Assembly (NCBI RefSeq): GCF_003434305.1
Contig: NZ_QKKX01000044.1
Span: 124,001 to 188,000 of the forward strand
Origin: Micromonospora sp. MW-13
GTDB taxonomy: Bacteria; Actinomycetota; Actinomycetes; Mycobacteriales; Micromonosporaceae
Direction: 5' to 3'
DNA: 64,000 nucleotides
Shown here: in pieces, positions 23,844-32,247 of the stretch
Position numbering within the stretch: position 1 is the stretch's first letter
Layout: each line of letters begins with the position of its first letter
Program-made: the position numbers and the translations under genes
Notes under the pieces: model-generated
Seen by the model: the letters and a program-made list of their open reading frames with translations, nothing else
What the model was told of the DNA's origin: nothing
The model's database searches: none

Positions 23844-26078
23844 GTGGGCACAGCAGCCGGGTGGGAGGCCGTCGAGTTGCGCGTGCACGGGGTCTCCGGC
23901 GCGGCGGCGGAGACGCTCCTCGACCACCCGATCGTGGTGCGCGTCGCCGGGGACCGGCACGCCGGCTTCTACCGGCCCCGCCCCGGCACCGGCGCGGCCG
24001 GGGGCGTCACCACGGGGGTCGTTGCCGAGGCGTACCGGTGGGGCACCCTGACGGCCGGCGCCGCGGTGCGCAGCGCCCTGTTGCTGCTGCTCCTGCCGTT
24101 CATGCTGGTCAACCTCGCGATCTGGCTGCGTCCGACGCCGACCGACCGGTTCGGCCTGCTCGGCGTGCTGTGCCGGCTGCTCGCCGGCACCCTCACCGCC
24201 GCCTTCATGCTCTCGATGGTCGGGATCACGCTGAACCTCGTCGGCTGGCAGTGCGTGCCGTACGACCAGTGCCGGGCCGGCCGCCCCTACCTGTCCTGGC
24301 TCACGGCGCTGCCGATGGGGCCCCGGCTGGCGCTGCTCGCGCTCGTCCCGCTGCTCGCGCTGCGGCTGATCTCGGCGATCGGCGCCCGGTCGGCGCGGGC
24401 GTTGGAGGGTTTCACCCCGTCGGCGCCACGGCCGGAGTCCGCCGGGACGGCGGGGGACCTCGGCGCCCCCGAGTTCTGGAACGACGAACGGACCACGGAC
24501 TGGCTGCGTCAGATCCACGTCGGGATCGGCGCCGGCATCCTCGACGCCATCCTGCTCGTCGCCCTCCAGGGAGGCCGGCACGGGCCGGTGGGCCTGTTGC
24601 TGTTCGGCGCCGCGGTCGGACTGGTGGGGTTCTGCGCGGCGCTGCTCTGCCTGCCGACGCCGACCAGCGGCGTGCAGGCCCGCCGGGTCCGGGGCCTGCT
24701 GCGGGCGACCACCGTCGGGGTGACCGTCCTGAGCCTCGGCTACGCGGCACTCGCGCGCCAGGTCCAGCCCATCGCCGGACAACTGCCCGGCTACGAGGGC
24801 AGCGCCACCGGCCTGGTCGCGGCGCAGGGCATCCTGCTCGTCACCCTGGCCGTCGTCACGGTGGCGCGCCAACGGGCGGCCCCGCCCGGGGCCCGCCCGT
24901 TCCTGCGCGGGCTGGGCACACCCCTCGTGGCGGCGGTGGCGGTGAGCGTCGGCGCGGCCTTCACCGCCACGCTGGTGTTCCGGGTCGCCGACCAGCTCGA
25001 CCGCGGGACCATCCCTGACCCGATCCGGCCCAGCCCGCCGGGCGTCGGCCCCCTGGACCCGCCGGTCGCCTACTGGTGGGCCGCGCTCGCCGGGCTCGCC
25101 GCGCTGCTGGTCGTCGCCGCGGCCGCCGCCGCCACCCTGGTGCTGAGCCGCCGCCGGCGACACGACCTGGCCGAACGCGTCATCGAGCAGGACTACCCGC
25201 AGGCGCCGTCGCACGCCGCGCCCCGGCTCCGCACGGTCCGGCAGGCCATCGCCCGGTCCCACGCCACCGAGGAGCTGGGCCCGATGCTGGTCGCTTTCTT
25301 CGTGATCTCCTCGCTCGGCCTGGCCACCATCGTCCTCGACCTGTTCGGGATCGGCCCCACCCAGCTCGCGGCCCGGGTCGGCGGGCAACGCGGCGGCGCG
25401 GCAGTGCTCGCCGCCTATGTCACCGACGCCGGGATCTGGATCGTCAGCCTGCTGGTGATCGGCCTGGTGATCGTCGGCTATCGCGCGTACCGGTCGGTCG
25501 AGACCCGACGCGTCGTGGCGGTCCTGTGGGACCTGGGCACGTTCTGGCCGCGCGCCGTCCACCCGTTCGCCCCGCCCTGCTACGCCGCCCGGGCGGTGCC
25601 CGAGCTGGCCAAGCGGGTGTCCGCGCTCGCCACGCGGGGCCCGGTGGTCCTCTCCGGGCACAGTCACGGCTCGGTCCTGGCCGTGGCCACCATCCTGCAA
25701 CTGCCCCCGACCGTGCTGCACCGGGTCGCGCTGCTCACCCACGGCTCCCCGCTGCACCGCATCTACGCCCGCCTCTACCCGGCCTACTTCGGCGGGCCGA
25801 CGCTGTGTGCGCTGGGCGACCGGCTCGACTGGCGGTGGCGCAACCTCTGGCGGGCCACCGACCCGATCGGCGGGCCGATCTTCCAGCACCACCGGGGCGC
25901 ACCGCCACCGTGTGACCCGCCAGCGGGCGAGGCGGTCGACGTCCGGCTCCGCGACCCGCGCGCCGTGACCATCGACCCGGCGGACACCGTGCCGCCGCCC
26001 GTCGAGCGGCACTGGCCGTACCACACGCAGGCGGAGTACCAGGCGGCCGTCCGGGAGCTGATCGACCGGGCCGGCTGA
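23844..26078 (+). CDS. Large polytopic membrane protein with lipase-like C-terminus
   Basis: A 744-aa protein. The N-terminus carries VELRVHGVSGAAAETLLDHP, resembling the HGVS loop of alpha/beta-hydrolases. About ten or more transmembrane helices then occupy residues ~75-575, and the C-terminal domain holds a hydrolase elbow, GPVVLSGHSHGSVLAVATIL (GHSHG, Ser at about 612), and LLTHGSPLHRIYARLYPAYF. The hydrolase therefore appears split around a membrane domain. The track start is the GTG at 23844; a TTG at 23877 has GGGAGG 8 nt upstream and is at least as likely. Substrate unknown; possibly a membrane-embedded lipase or esterase. Confidence 0.7.
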   Translation: MGTAAGWEAVELRVHGVSGAAAETLLDHPIVVRVAGDRHAGFYRPRPGTGAAGGVTTGVVAEAYRWGTLTAGAAVRSALLLLLLPFMLVNLAIWLRPTPTDRFGLLGVLCRLLAGTLTAAFMLSMVGITLNLVGWQCVPYDQCRAGRPYLSWLTALPMGPRLALLALVPLLALRLISAIGARSARALEGFTPSAPRPESAGTAGDLGAPEFWNDERTTDWLRQIHVGIGAGILDAILLVALQGGRHGPVGLLLFGAAVGLVGFCAALLCLPTPTSGVQARRVRGLLRATTVGVTVLSLGYAALARQVQPIAGQLPGYEGSATGLVAAQGILLVTLAVVTVARQRAAPPGARPFLRGLGTPLVAAVAVSVGAAFTATLVFRVADQLDRGTIPDPIRPSPPGVGPLDPPVAYWWAALAGLAALLVVAAAAAATLVLSRRRRHDLAERVIEQDYPQAPSHAAPRLRTVRQAIARSHATEELGPMLVAFFVISSLGLATIVLDLFGIGPTQLAARVGGQRGGAAVLAAYVTDAGIWIVSLLVIGLVIVGYRAYRSVETRRVVAVLWDLGTFWPRAVHPFAPPCYAARAVPELAKRVSALATRGPVVLSGHSHGSVLAVATILQLPPTVLHRVALLTHGSPLHRIYARLYPAYFGGPTLCALGDRLDWRWRNLWRATDPIGGPIFQHHRGAPPPCDPPAGEAVDVRLRDPRAVTIDPADTVPPPVERHWPYHTQAEYQAAVRELIDRAG

Positions 26079-26162
26079 GGCGGACAACCGCCGCCCCGGG
26101 TCCGGACGGGTGCGGCGAGGCGCGGCGTCGGGACGCCGGCGGGCGGGGCCGACCACCATCCA

Positions 26163-26206
26163 TTGACAAACGTTGTTAACAATCAGAAGCTGAGAGAGCG
26201 CTCTCT
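26163..26206 (+). promoter_or_regulatory. Promoter with two palindromic operators for the GH64 gene
   Basis: TTGACA at 26163-26168 looks like a -35 box. The region then has TTGTTAACAA (perfect 10-bp palindrome, 26173-26182) and AGAGAGCGCTCTCT (perfect 14-bp palindrome, 26193-26206). The second shares the GAGCGCTC core of the Streptomyces CebR site TGGGAGCGCTCCCA, so a LacI-family sugar-responsive repressor is likely. No LacI gene lies in the window, so the regulator must be elsewhere. Confidence 0.65.
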
Positions 26207-26235
26207 TGACCCGTCCCGGCAAGCGAGGAGTTCCC

Positions 26236-27834
26236 GTGGGTTTCCGAAGAAAGCTGCTCTCCGTCGTCTCCGCCCTGGTCACCGCCGTCCCGGTGGCCGT
26301 GGTCGCGTCCCCCGCCCAGGCCGTCGGCCCCGCGCTGCTGCCCGTCACCGTCACCAACACCACCGGCCGCAGCGACGCTGTCCATCTGTACGTGATCGGC
26401 ATCCAGCTCTCCAGCAACCGCCTCGGCTACGTCACCCGGGCCGGCACGTTCGTCCCCTGGTCCGGCGGGCAGAACCCGCCCTCGCCAGCACCGGACGCGT
26501 CGATCCCGGGGCCCGGCAACGGCGGCAGCACGACGATCCAGTTCCCGCGCGGCTTCTCCGGCCGCGTCTACTTCTCCCTCGGGGAGAAGCTCAGGTTCTT
26601 CCTGACCCCGAACGGGTTGGTGCAGCCCGCGCCGTGGGCGGCCGGCGACGCCAACCGCGACATCCTGTTCGACTGGAGCGAGTTCACCTACAACGACGCG
26701 GGGCTGTGGCTGAACAGCTCACAGGTCGACATGTTCGCGGTGCCGCACGCGGTCACCGTGACCGGCGCCAGCGGCGTCACCAAGCGGACCGGCGACGTCG
26801 TCAACAACGGTCGCAACGCCATCATCGACGGCATCCGGTCCCAGCCCGGCTGGGCGAACACGGTCTACACCCGATCCGACGGGACCGTGCTGCGCGTGCT
26901 CGCCCCCGGCAAGGCCGCCGGCGCGGGCCTGCTCAGCACCACCTACCTGGACTCCTACATCGCCTCGGCGTGGAACGCGTACACGACCAGAACGCTGACC
27001 GTGGTGCCGTTCGGCGACCGGCCGGACACCCGGTACTTCGGGCGGACGTCGGGCAACGTCATGACCTTCACCAACAGCGCCGGCCAGGTGGTCGCCTCCT
27101 TCAACCGGCCCTCGTCGGCGAGCGTCTGGGGCTGCGACGGTGATCTGCCCGCCCCCAACGACCAGGTGGTCGGCCCGATCTCCCGGACGCTCTGCGCGGC
27201 CCTCAACCGGGGCACGCTCGGCACCGTCGACACGCAGCCGAGCACGAACGCCGCCGAGTTCTACCGCAACAACCCGACCAACCAGTACGCCCGCGTCATC
27301 CACGCCAACATGAGCGACGGCAAGGCGTACGCCTTCGCCTTCGACGACGTCGGCGCCTTCGAGTCGCTGGTCCACGACGGCGACCCCCGCGCGGCCGGCC
27401 TGGTGCTCAGCCCGTTCGGCACGGGCGGCGGCGGGCCGGGCAACCCCGGTGGCGCCGTCCCGGTGCTGAGCAACTGGAACAACAAGTGCATCGACGTGCC
27501 CAGCTCCAACTTCGTCGACCGGGCCCCGCTACAGATGTGGACCTGCAACGGCACCAACGCCCAGAAGTGGACGTTCACCGGCAACGCCGTGCAGAGCCAG
27601 AACAACAAGTGCATGGACGTCGACGGCGGGGCGACCGGCAACGGCGCGGTGGTCCAGCTCTACACCTGCAACGGCAGCGGCGCCCAGCAGTTCACCCTGA
27701 ACGCGGCCGGCGACCTGGTCAACCTCCAGGCCAACAGGTGCGTGGACATCAAGGACTGGAACGCCGGCGACGGCGCGCGGCTCCAGCTCTGGGACTGCGC
27801 CGGCAGCGCGAACCAGAAGTGGCGCACGGGCTGA
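26236..27834 (+). CDS. Secreted GH64 beta-1,3-glucanase with CBM13 lectin domain
   Basis: A 532-aa protein from the GTG at 26236, which has GAGGAG 5 nt upstream. A signal peptide (MGFRRKLLSVVSALVTAVPV, cleavage near AQA-VGP) is followed by a GH64/thaumatin-like domain (about 30-390) with LPVTVTNTTGRSDAVHLYVI, FPRGFSGRVYFSLGEKL, DWSEFTYND and CAALNRGTL. A Gly-rich linker leads to a ricin-type beta-trefoil CBM13 with repeated QxW blocks (LQMWTCNGTNAQKWTF, VVQLYTCNGSGAQQFTL, LQLWDCAGSANQKW). GH64 enzymes release laminaripentaose from beta-1,3-glucan, for example from fungal walls, and the CBM13 would help wall binding. Expression is probably sugar-controlled through the upstream palindromes. Confidence 0.92.
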   Translation: MGFRRKLLSVVSALVTAVPVAVVASPAQAVGPALLPVTVTNTTGRSDAVHLYVIGIQLSSNRLGYVTRAGTFVPWSGGQNPPSPAPDASIPGPGNGGSTTIQFPRGFSGRVYFSLGEKLRFFLTPNGLVQPAPWAAGDANRDILFDWSEFTYNDAGLWLNSSQVDMFAVPHAVTVTGASGVTKRTGDVVNNGRNAIIDGIRSQPGWANTVYTRSDGTVLRVLAPGKAAGAGLLSTTYLDSYIASAWNAYTTRTLTVVPFGDRPDTRYFGRTSGNVMTFTNSAGQVVASFNRPSSASVWGCDGDLPAPNDQVVGPISRTLCAALNRGTLGTVDTQPSTNAAEFYRNNPTNQYARVIHANMSDGKAYAFAFDDVGAFESLVHDGDPRAAGLVLSPFGTGGGGPGNPGGAVPVLSNWNNKCIDVPSSNFVDRAPLQMWTCNGTNAQKWTFTGNAVQSQNNKCMDVDGGATGNGAVVQLYTCNGSGAQQFTLNAAGDLVNLQANRCVDIKDWNAGDGARLQLWDCAGSANQKWRTG

Positions 27835-27854
27835 CCGACCGGAGACCGAGCCTG

Positions 27855-27887
27855 GGGGCGGGGCCGCGTGCGGCGCGGACCCGCCCC
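27855..27887 (+). terminator. Hairpin terminator after the GH64 gene
   Basis: GGGGCGGG (27855-27862) pairs with CCCGCCCC (27880-27887), and CCGCG (27864-27868) with CGCGG (27874-27878), across one mismatch and a 5-nt loop, about 20 nt past the stop codon. Confidence 0.65.
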
Positions 27888-28054
27888 TCGCCCGGCCCGG
27901 CTCAGGTCCGCACGGCGGTGATGCCGGGTCGGGCCCACGACACGTCGGCCCGACGGCTCGCCGCTCCCGCGCCGGGCGCTGAAGGGGTGTCCGGCGGCCC
28001 ACATCGTCGACGAGACGATTGACCGGTCGTAGCCGCAGCCGCTACGGTCAGGTT

Positions 28055-28170
28055 CACTATCTGCGGCGTCGCGAGGAAAGCCGGTGTGAGTCCGGCGCGG
28101 TCGCGCCACTGTGAGCGGTCCCATCGTCGATGGGCCCGCGAGCCAGGACGCTCGGACGTCCGCAGCCTTG
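28055..28170 (+). promoter_or_regulatory. Cobalamin riboswitch
   Basis: It contains the B12-element landmarks in order: GAGGAAAGCCGGTGTGAGTC (from 28072), GCGCCACTGTGAG (B12 box, about 28103-28115) and AGCCAGGACG (28141-28150). The arm CTGCGG (28061-28066) pairs with CCGCAG (28160-28165), closing the aptamer. It ends 40 nt before the cbtB start, with GGAGAGG at 28191, so ligand binding probably blocks translation (or transcription) of the cobalt-uptake operon when adenosylcobalamin is plentiful. Confidence 0.92.
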
Positions 28171-28209
28171 CGATGGGGACGCGTCATCCCCGGAGAGGTT
28201 CCTGATCTC

Positions 28210-28413
28210 ATGTCGAGCTCCACTCCCGCCCAGCCGTTGGTGCGTCCCGCTGCTTCCCCACGCATGCTGTGGGCGGCTCTGGCCGTCGTCGGCGCCCTCC
28301 TGCTCCTGGCCTACCTGGTCGCCTTCGACCAGGGCGCCGTCTCGCGCAGCGGCATGTACCTGCACGAGTTGATGCACGACGGCCGGCACCTGCTCGGTGT
28401 CCCATGTCACTGA
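28210..28413 (+). CDS. cbtB: CbtB-type cobalt transporter subunit
   Basis: A 67-aa protein with one transmembrane helix (about 17-38; LWAALAVVGALLLLAYLVAF) and a His-rich C-terminus (GMYLHELMHDGRHLLGVPCH), the metal-binding tail typical of CbtB (PF09489). It is the first gene after the cobalamin riboswitch and overlaps the start of cbtA by 10 nt. CbtB and CbtA form a predicted cobalt importer that supplies cobalamin synthesis. Confidence 0.92.
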   Translation: MSSSTPAQPLVRPAASPRMLWAALAVVGALLLLAYLVAFDQGAVSRSGMYLHELMHDGRHLLGVPCH

Positions 28414-29225
28414 ACACCACCTCCGCCCCACCGACGTTCGTCACCGTCCTGCTCCGTGGCCTGCTCGCCGGCCTGGTCGCCGGCCTGCTCGCGGGGACGT
28501 TCGCCTACGTCGTCGGCGAACCGCGCATCGAGGCGGCCATCGCGATCGAGGAGGCGGCGACGCACGCCGCCCCCGCGGTCGGCCACGACCACCACCAGGA
28601 CGAACTGGTCAGCCGGGAGGGCCAGCGCGGCGGCCTGTTCCTGGCCACCGGCCTGTTCGGGGCCGCGATGGGTGGCCTGCTGGCAACCGCGTACGCCCTG
28701 CTGCGTCGGCGCCTGCGCACCGCGGACGACGGCCGGTCCGGGCTACTGCTCGCCGGCGGCGCGCTGCTGGGCGCGGTGATCGTGCCGTTCCTGAAGTATC
28801 CGCCGAATCCTCCGGCCGTCGGCGATCCCGACACCATCAACCAGCGCACCGGCACCTACCTGCTGATGGTGGTCCTCGGCCTGGTGGCGGTCTGGGCCGG
28901 CTCGCTCGGCCATCGGTCGATCCGCCGGGGCGCGCCGCCGTGGCTTCGCGCCGGCGCGGCCGGCGGCGGGTTCCTGCTGGTCGCCGTCGTCTCCCACCTC
29001 GTGCTGCCGTCGTTCGAGGAGGTCCCCGACGACTTCCCCGCGACCCTGCTGTGGAACTTCCGGCTGGCGTCCCTCGGCACCCAGGTGGTGCTCTGGGCCG
29101 CGACCGGCCTGCTGTTCACCGCCCTGATGAGCCGGGGTCGGCGACCGGCGCTCGACCGCGACGCCGGGCGCCTGCCCGCTCCCGGGAGGTCGGCGTTCGA
29201 CGCCGGTACTCCGGCCCGCCCGTGA
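28404..29225 (+). CDS. cbtA: CbtA-type cobalt transporter subunit
   Basis: A 273-aa membrane protein from the ATG at 28404. It has about six helices and the CbtA (PF09490) features: FVTVLLRGLLAGLVAGLLAG at the N-terminus, an extracellular/cytosolic segment EAATHAAPAVGHDHHQDELV with clustered His, and LKYPPNPPAVGDPDTINQRT in the middle. It lies in the riboswitch-controlled operon, overlapping cbtB upstream and the phosphatase gene downstream (GTGA). It is predicted to be the membrane channel of the cobalt uptake system. Confidence 0.92.
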   Translation: MSLNTTSAPPTFVTVLLRGLLAGLVAGLLAGTFAYVVGEPRIEAAIAIEEAATHAAPAVGHDHHQDELVSREGQRGGLFLATGLFGAAMGGLLATAYALLRRRLRTADDGRSGLLLAGGALLGAVIVPFLKYPPNPPAVGDPDTINQRTGTYLLMVVLGLVAVWAGSLGHRSIRRGAPPWLRAGAAGGGFLLVAVVSHLVLPSFEEVPDDFPATLLWNFRLASLGTQVVLWAATGLLFTALMSRGRRPALDRDAGRLPAPGRSAFDAGTPARP

Positions 29226-29845
29226 CCGCGACCAGCCTGCGGCTGGTCGCCCACGCCCACACCGCCGCCCTGAGACGGGCGGCGTTCGGGGCGGGTGACG
29301 ACAACGTGGACGAGGGCGGCCTGACGGCCGCCCTCGCCCTCGCCCCCGCCGGGCCGGACCGGCGTGGACCGCTGGGACGGATCGACGCCTGCCTGACCAG
29401 CCCCGCTCCGGCGGCGGTGCAGACCGCGCACGCCATCGGCCTGCGCCCCACCGCCGAGGCCGCGCTCGCCGACTGCGACTACGGCCGCTGGGCCGGCCGG
29501 TCGGTGCGGGAGGTCGGTGACCGGCAGCCCGACGCGCTGCGGGAATGGCTGGCCGCGCCCGAGGCCGCCCCGCACGGCGGGGAATCCCTCGCCGCGCTGC
29601 GCGACCGCGTCGGAGGCTGGCTCGACAGCCAACTCGGCCGAGGCACCCGGATCGCCGCGGTGACCCACCCGATGGTCATTCGCGTGGCGATCACGCACGC
29701 GCTGGGGCTGCCGGTGGCGGCGGCGTGGCGACTGGACGTCGCACCGTTGGCGGTGATCCGGCTCAGCGGGCACGGGTCACGGTGGCAACTCCAGTTCCCC
29801 ACGCCCCGGCAGCCCGGGGCGACCGGGGTGGCGGCGCTCCGGTGA
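29222..29845 (+). CDS. Degenerate histidine-phosphatase-family protein in the cbt operon
   Basis: A 207-aa phosphoglycerate-mutase-fold protein that starts in the cbtA stop (GTGA). The catalytic RHG motif is LVAHAHT: His is kept, but Arg is Ala and Gly is Ala. The second Arg (SPxxRAxQTA) is also Ala (SPAPAAVQTA). The later GGESLAALRDR and the second His (VTHPMVIRVAI) are present. Relatives beside cobalamin genes include the alpha-ribazole phosphatase CobC, but with two pocket Arg residues missing normal phosphatase chemistry is doubtful. It may be a binding or regulatory protein for cobalt or cobamide precursors. Confidence 0.78.
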   Translation: MTATSLRLVAHAHTAALRRAAFGAGDDNVDEGGLTAALALAPAGPDRRGPLGRIDACLTSPAPAAVQTAHAIGLRPTAEAALADCDYGRWAGRSVREVGDRQPDALREWLAAPEAAPHGGESLAALRDRVGGWLDSQLGRGTRIAAVTHPMVIRVAITHALGLPVAAAWRLDVAPLAVIRLSGHGSRWQLQFPTPRQPGATGVAALR

Positions 29846-30216
29846 CCGGGTCCGGGCCGGGCCCGATCCGGGGCGGCTGCACCGTCACGGTCTGCCGGGA
29901 CTGCTGCTGCGGCAGCACCACCAAACACCCGGAGGTCGACCACGACGCCCAGTTCCGGGCGTTGGAGCGGGCACTGTCGCCGCCGCACCAGGTGCGCGCC
30001 AGCCGCTGCCTCGACCGCTGTACGCAGTCCAATGTGATCGTGGTACATCCGACGCCGCAGGCCCGCCGCGGCGGCGCCCGACCCGTCTGGTTCGGACTCG
30101 TGGTCGACGACCAGGTCACCACCGACATCGCCGACTGGGTCCAGGCGGGAGGGCCGGGGCACGCGCCCCTGTCCGACCTGCTGGCCCTGTCGGTGATCAC
30201 CGCCCCGACACCGTGA
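29842..30216 (+). CDS. Thioredoxin-like (2Fe-2S) ferredoxin
   Basis: A 124-aa protein from a GTG overlapping the phosphatase stop (GTGA). Four or more Cys residues occur in the spacing of thioredoxin-like [2Fe-2S] ferredoxins: VCRDCCCGSTTKHPEVDH near the N-terminus, then SRCLDRCTQSNVIVVHP. It is the last gene of the cobalamin-riboswitch operon. Such ferredoxins often follow cbtBA, and an electron-transfer role in cobalt reduction or cobalamin synthesis is a reasonable inference. Confidence 0.85.
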   Translation: MTGSGPGPIRGGCTVTVCRDCCCGSTTKHPEVDHDAQFRALERALSPPHQVRASRCLDRCTQSNVIVVHPTPQARRGGARPVWFGLVVDDQVTTDIADWVQAGGPGHAPLSDLLALSVITAPTP

Positions 30217-30267
30217 CCGGGCGGACGGTCCTCCGGACTGCCCGTCGGGTGACGGCCCCGGCCGGGA

Positions 30268-31626
30268 TCAGGTCCCCGGGTCGGCTCCGGGCCGGGGACC
30301 CCGGGCGGTCCGGGCGGCGCCGCCGAACAGCACCCGGCGCACGATCGCCGGACGCAGCAGCCGATGTGGCGGGTCGACAAGGTTGAGCACCCGCAGGAAG
30401 GCGGTGCCGAGCACCGCGTCGGTGCGGGCGGCGGCGTGGAGCCGGTGCACGTACGCGTTGACGAGCCGCACCCGCACCGTCCGGCGCCCCTGCACCTCGG
30501 GAAAACGCAGATCCGTGCCGACCGCGATGGACCACGGGCCGTCGATCAGCTTGCCGGCCCCGCGGAAGAACCGCCGCCACAACCGGTCCCGGTCGCCGGC
30601 CAGCAGGGTCCGCAGCAGCAGGCCCTCGGTGGCCGCGACCGTCATCCCCTGACCGTAGACGGGGTTGAAGCTGCACAGCGCGTCGCCGAACACCAGGTAG
30701 CCGAGCGGAAAGCGGCGCAGCCGCTCGTAGCGTCGCCGGACGCTCGCCGGGTACCGCATCCGTGCCGGTGCGCCGACGGGGGTGGCCTCGCGCACCAACC
30801 GGCTGATCAGCGGCAGGCCCAGCGACTCGGCGAACCGCGCGTAGCCCTCGTCGTCCAGCGGCGGCTGCTCGCCGAGCACCCCGCTGAGGGCCACCGCGAA
30901 GCGGTCATCCTCCTGGGCGGCGACGATGCCGGTGCGTGGGCGCCCAGGGACGGCGTTGGTCAGCGCGCCGAAAAGGCCGTCGAGGTGGCGGGGGTCGCGC
31001 TCGTAGTTGCGGGTGACATAGGTGACGTCGACCGCGACCCGCTGTTCGGCCGGGGCCGGATAGCCGAGCGCGGTCAGCCACGCCGGGGTACGCGACGCCC
31101 GGCCGCAGGCGTCGACCACCAGATCGGATTCGAGCCGGTAGGGCGCCCCGTCGCGCGGCGTCACCAGGACACCGGTGATCCGGCGACGATCGTCGGTGCT
31201 CAGCAGGTCGGTCGCCTCCGCCGGCGGGCAGAGCCGGACGTTCGCCAGCTTCTCCACCCGGGCGCGCACCGTGCGCTCCAGCAGGGGGCGGCTGACCCCC
31301 ACGCCGATGAGTGAGGACGGGGAACGGCGCATGGGGTAGCCGTCGTTGCACCAGTGCACCTGTCCGTTGAGGTCGACCAGGGGTGCGCCGGCCCGGTGGA
31401 GTTCGTCGCTGAGGCCGTCGAACAGCTCGTCGAGCGCCTGCCGCCCACGGGCCAGCAGGACGTGCAGCTGACGCGACTGGGGCACCCCGCGCCGGGGCTG
31501 CGCCGCATCGGGCAGGACGTCACGGTCGACGACCGTGACGGTGTCGTACACGTCGCTGAGCACCCGGGCGGCGATCAGCCCGGCCATGCTGGCGCCCAGC
31601 ACCACGGCGTTGCCTGCGCGGACCAT
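30268..31626 (-). CDS. FAD-dependent monooxygenase/epoxidase-like oxidoreductase
   Basis: A 452-aa flavoprotein. The N-terminal dinucleotide motif VVLGASMAGLIAARVLSDVY (GxSxxG) is followed by RRGVPQSRQLHVLLARGRQA (an FAD-binding loop typical of the epoxidase/halogenase-like group), DLVVDACGRASRTPAWL (the DG-type motif) and GYLVFGDALCSFNPVYGQGM (the GD motif that binds the ribityl chain). It matches the group-A-like flavin monooxygenases of secondary metabolism and squalene-epoxidase-like enzymes. No substrate-specific neighbours are present. It converges with the cbt operon and runs opposite to the blaI/M56 pair. Confidence 0.82.
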   Translation of the reverse strand: MVRAGNAVVLGASMAGLIAARVLSDVYDTVTVVDRDVLPDAAQPRRGVPQSRQLHVLLARGRQALDELFDGLSDELHRAGAPLVDLNGQVHWCNDGYPMRRSPSSLIGVGVSRPLLERTVRARVEKLANVRLCPPAEATDLLSTDDRRRITGVLVTPRDGAPYRLESDLVVDACGRASRTPAWLTALGYPAPAEQRVAVDVTYVTRNYERDPRHLDGLFGALTNAVPGRPRTGIVAAQEDDRFAVALSGVLGEQPPLDDEGYARFAESLGLPLISRLVREATPVGAPARMRYPASVRRRYERLRRFPLGYLVFGDALCSFNPVYGQGMTVAATEGLLLRTLLAGDRDRLWRRFFRGAGKLIDGPWSIAVGTDLRFPEVQGRRTVRVRLVNAYVHRLHAAARTDAVLGTAFLRVLNLVDPPHRLLRPAIVRRVLFGGAARTARGPRPGADPGT

Positions 31627-31754
31627 GGTCGAGACGGTAGGCGACCGCGGCGTGCCGGTCCTCTTCGAGATTGCGCACGTTGGGAAAGGCGTCGGGCGGT
31701 CCCGTCACCAGCGCGGCCGGGGTGACCCGGGTCTCCAGCCCGGGGCGGGGCGGG

Positions 31755-32153
31755 TCAGTCGCCAGCTTCGAGGAGAAGGCGGCGCAGGAGCTGTTCGTCC
31801 TGTTCGTCGAGAGCACTGACGAAGCGCCGCAGTACCGAGGCATGGTCGGCTTCGGCCCTCAGCAGCCGGCCCATCCGGCCGGCGACGAGGGCGGGCGCGT
31901 CGGTGACGGCGGCGTAGCGGTAGGCGCGTCCATCTCGTTGGCGGGTCACCGCGTCCTTGTCGAACAGGCGGGTGAGGGTGGTCACAACAGTGCTGTACGA
32001 CAGCGGCGGGGACCAGTCCAGCCTCTCGCGCACCTCGGCGGGGGTGAGTGCGCGGCCCGCGCCGACGAGCGCGGTGATGATCTCGGCTTCCAACTCGCCG
32101 GGGCGGCGGCGGTTGCCGTGCCGGTCGCTGTCGGGTTGATCGTTGGCCGCCAC
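31755..32153 (-). CDS. BlaI/MecI-family repressor
   Basis: A protein of about 132 aa. The winged-helix BlaI/MecI domain covers residues ~18-90 (ELEAEIITALVGAGRALTPA, SYSTVVTTLTRLFDKDAVTR, RAYRYAAVTD), followed by a dimerisation helix (LLRRFVSALDEQDEQLLRR). The GTG at 32153 has GTAGGC-like bases upstream; a TTG two codons earlier is possible. It is divergent from an M56 peptidase, the usual BlaI/BlaR arrangement, so it likely represses the pair until the peptidase signals or cleaves it. Confidence 0.85.
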   Translation of the reverse strand: MAANDQPDSDRHGNRRRPGELEAEIITALVGAGRALTPAEVRERLDWSPPLSYSTVVTTLTRLFDKDAVTRQRDGRAYRYAAVTDAPALVAGRMGRLLRAEADHASVLRRFVSALDEQDEQLLRRLLLEAGD

Positions 32154-32247
32154 CGGCAAAGCCTACCGACCGCCCCGGACGCTCGCGACACCAGCAGGTC
32201 AGCTCGATGGTGGCAGACTGGCCAGGTCCTTGGATCGGAGGAGGGAC

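Noticed and set aside
23628..26417. 929-codon open frame antisense to the membrane hydrolase gene
   Set aside because: It is Arg/Gly/Gln-rich with no domain and lies opposite a gene with clear motifs and helices; long antisense frames are expected at this GC content.
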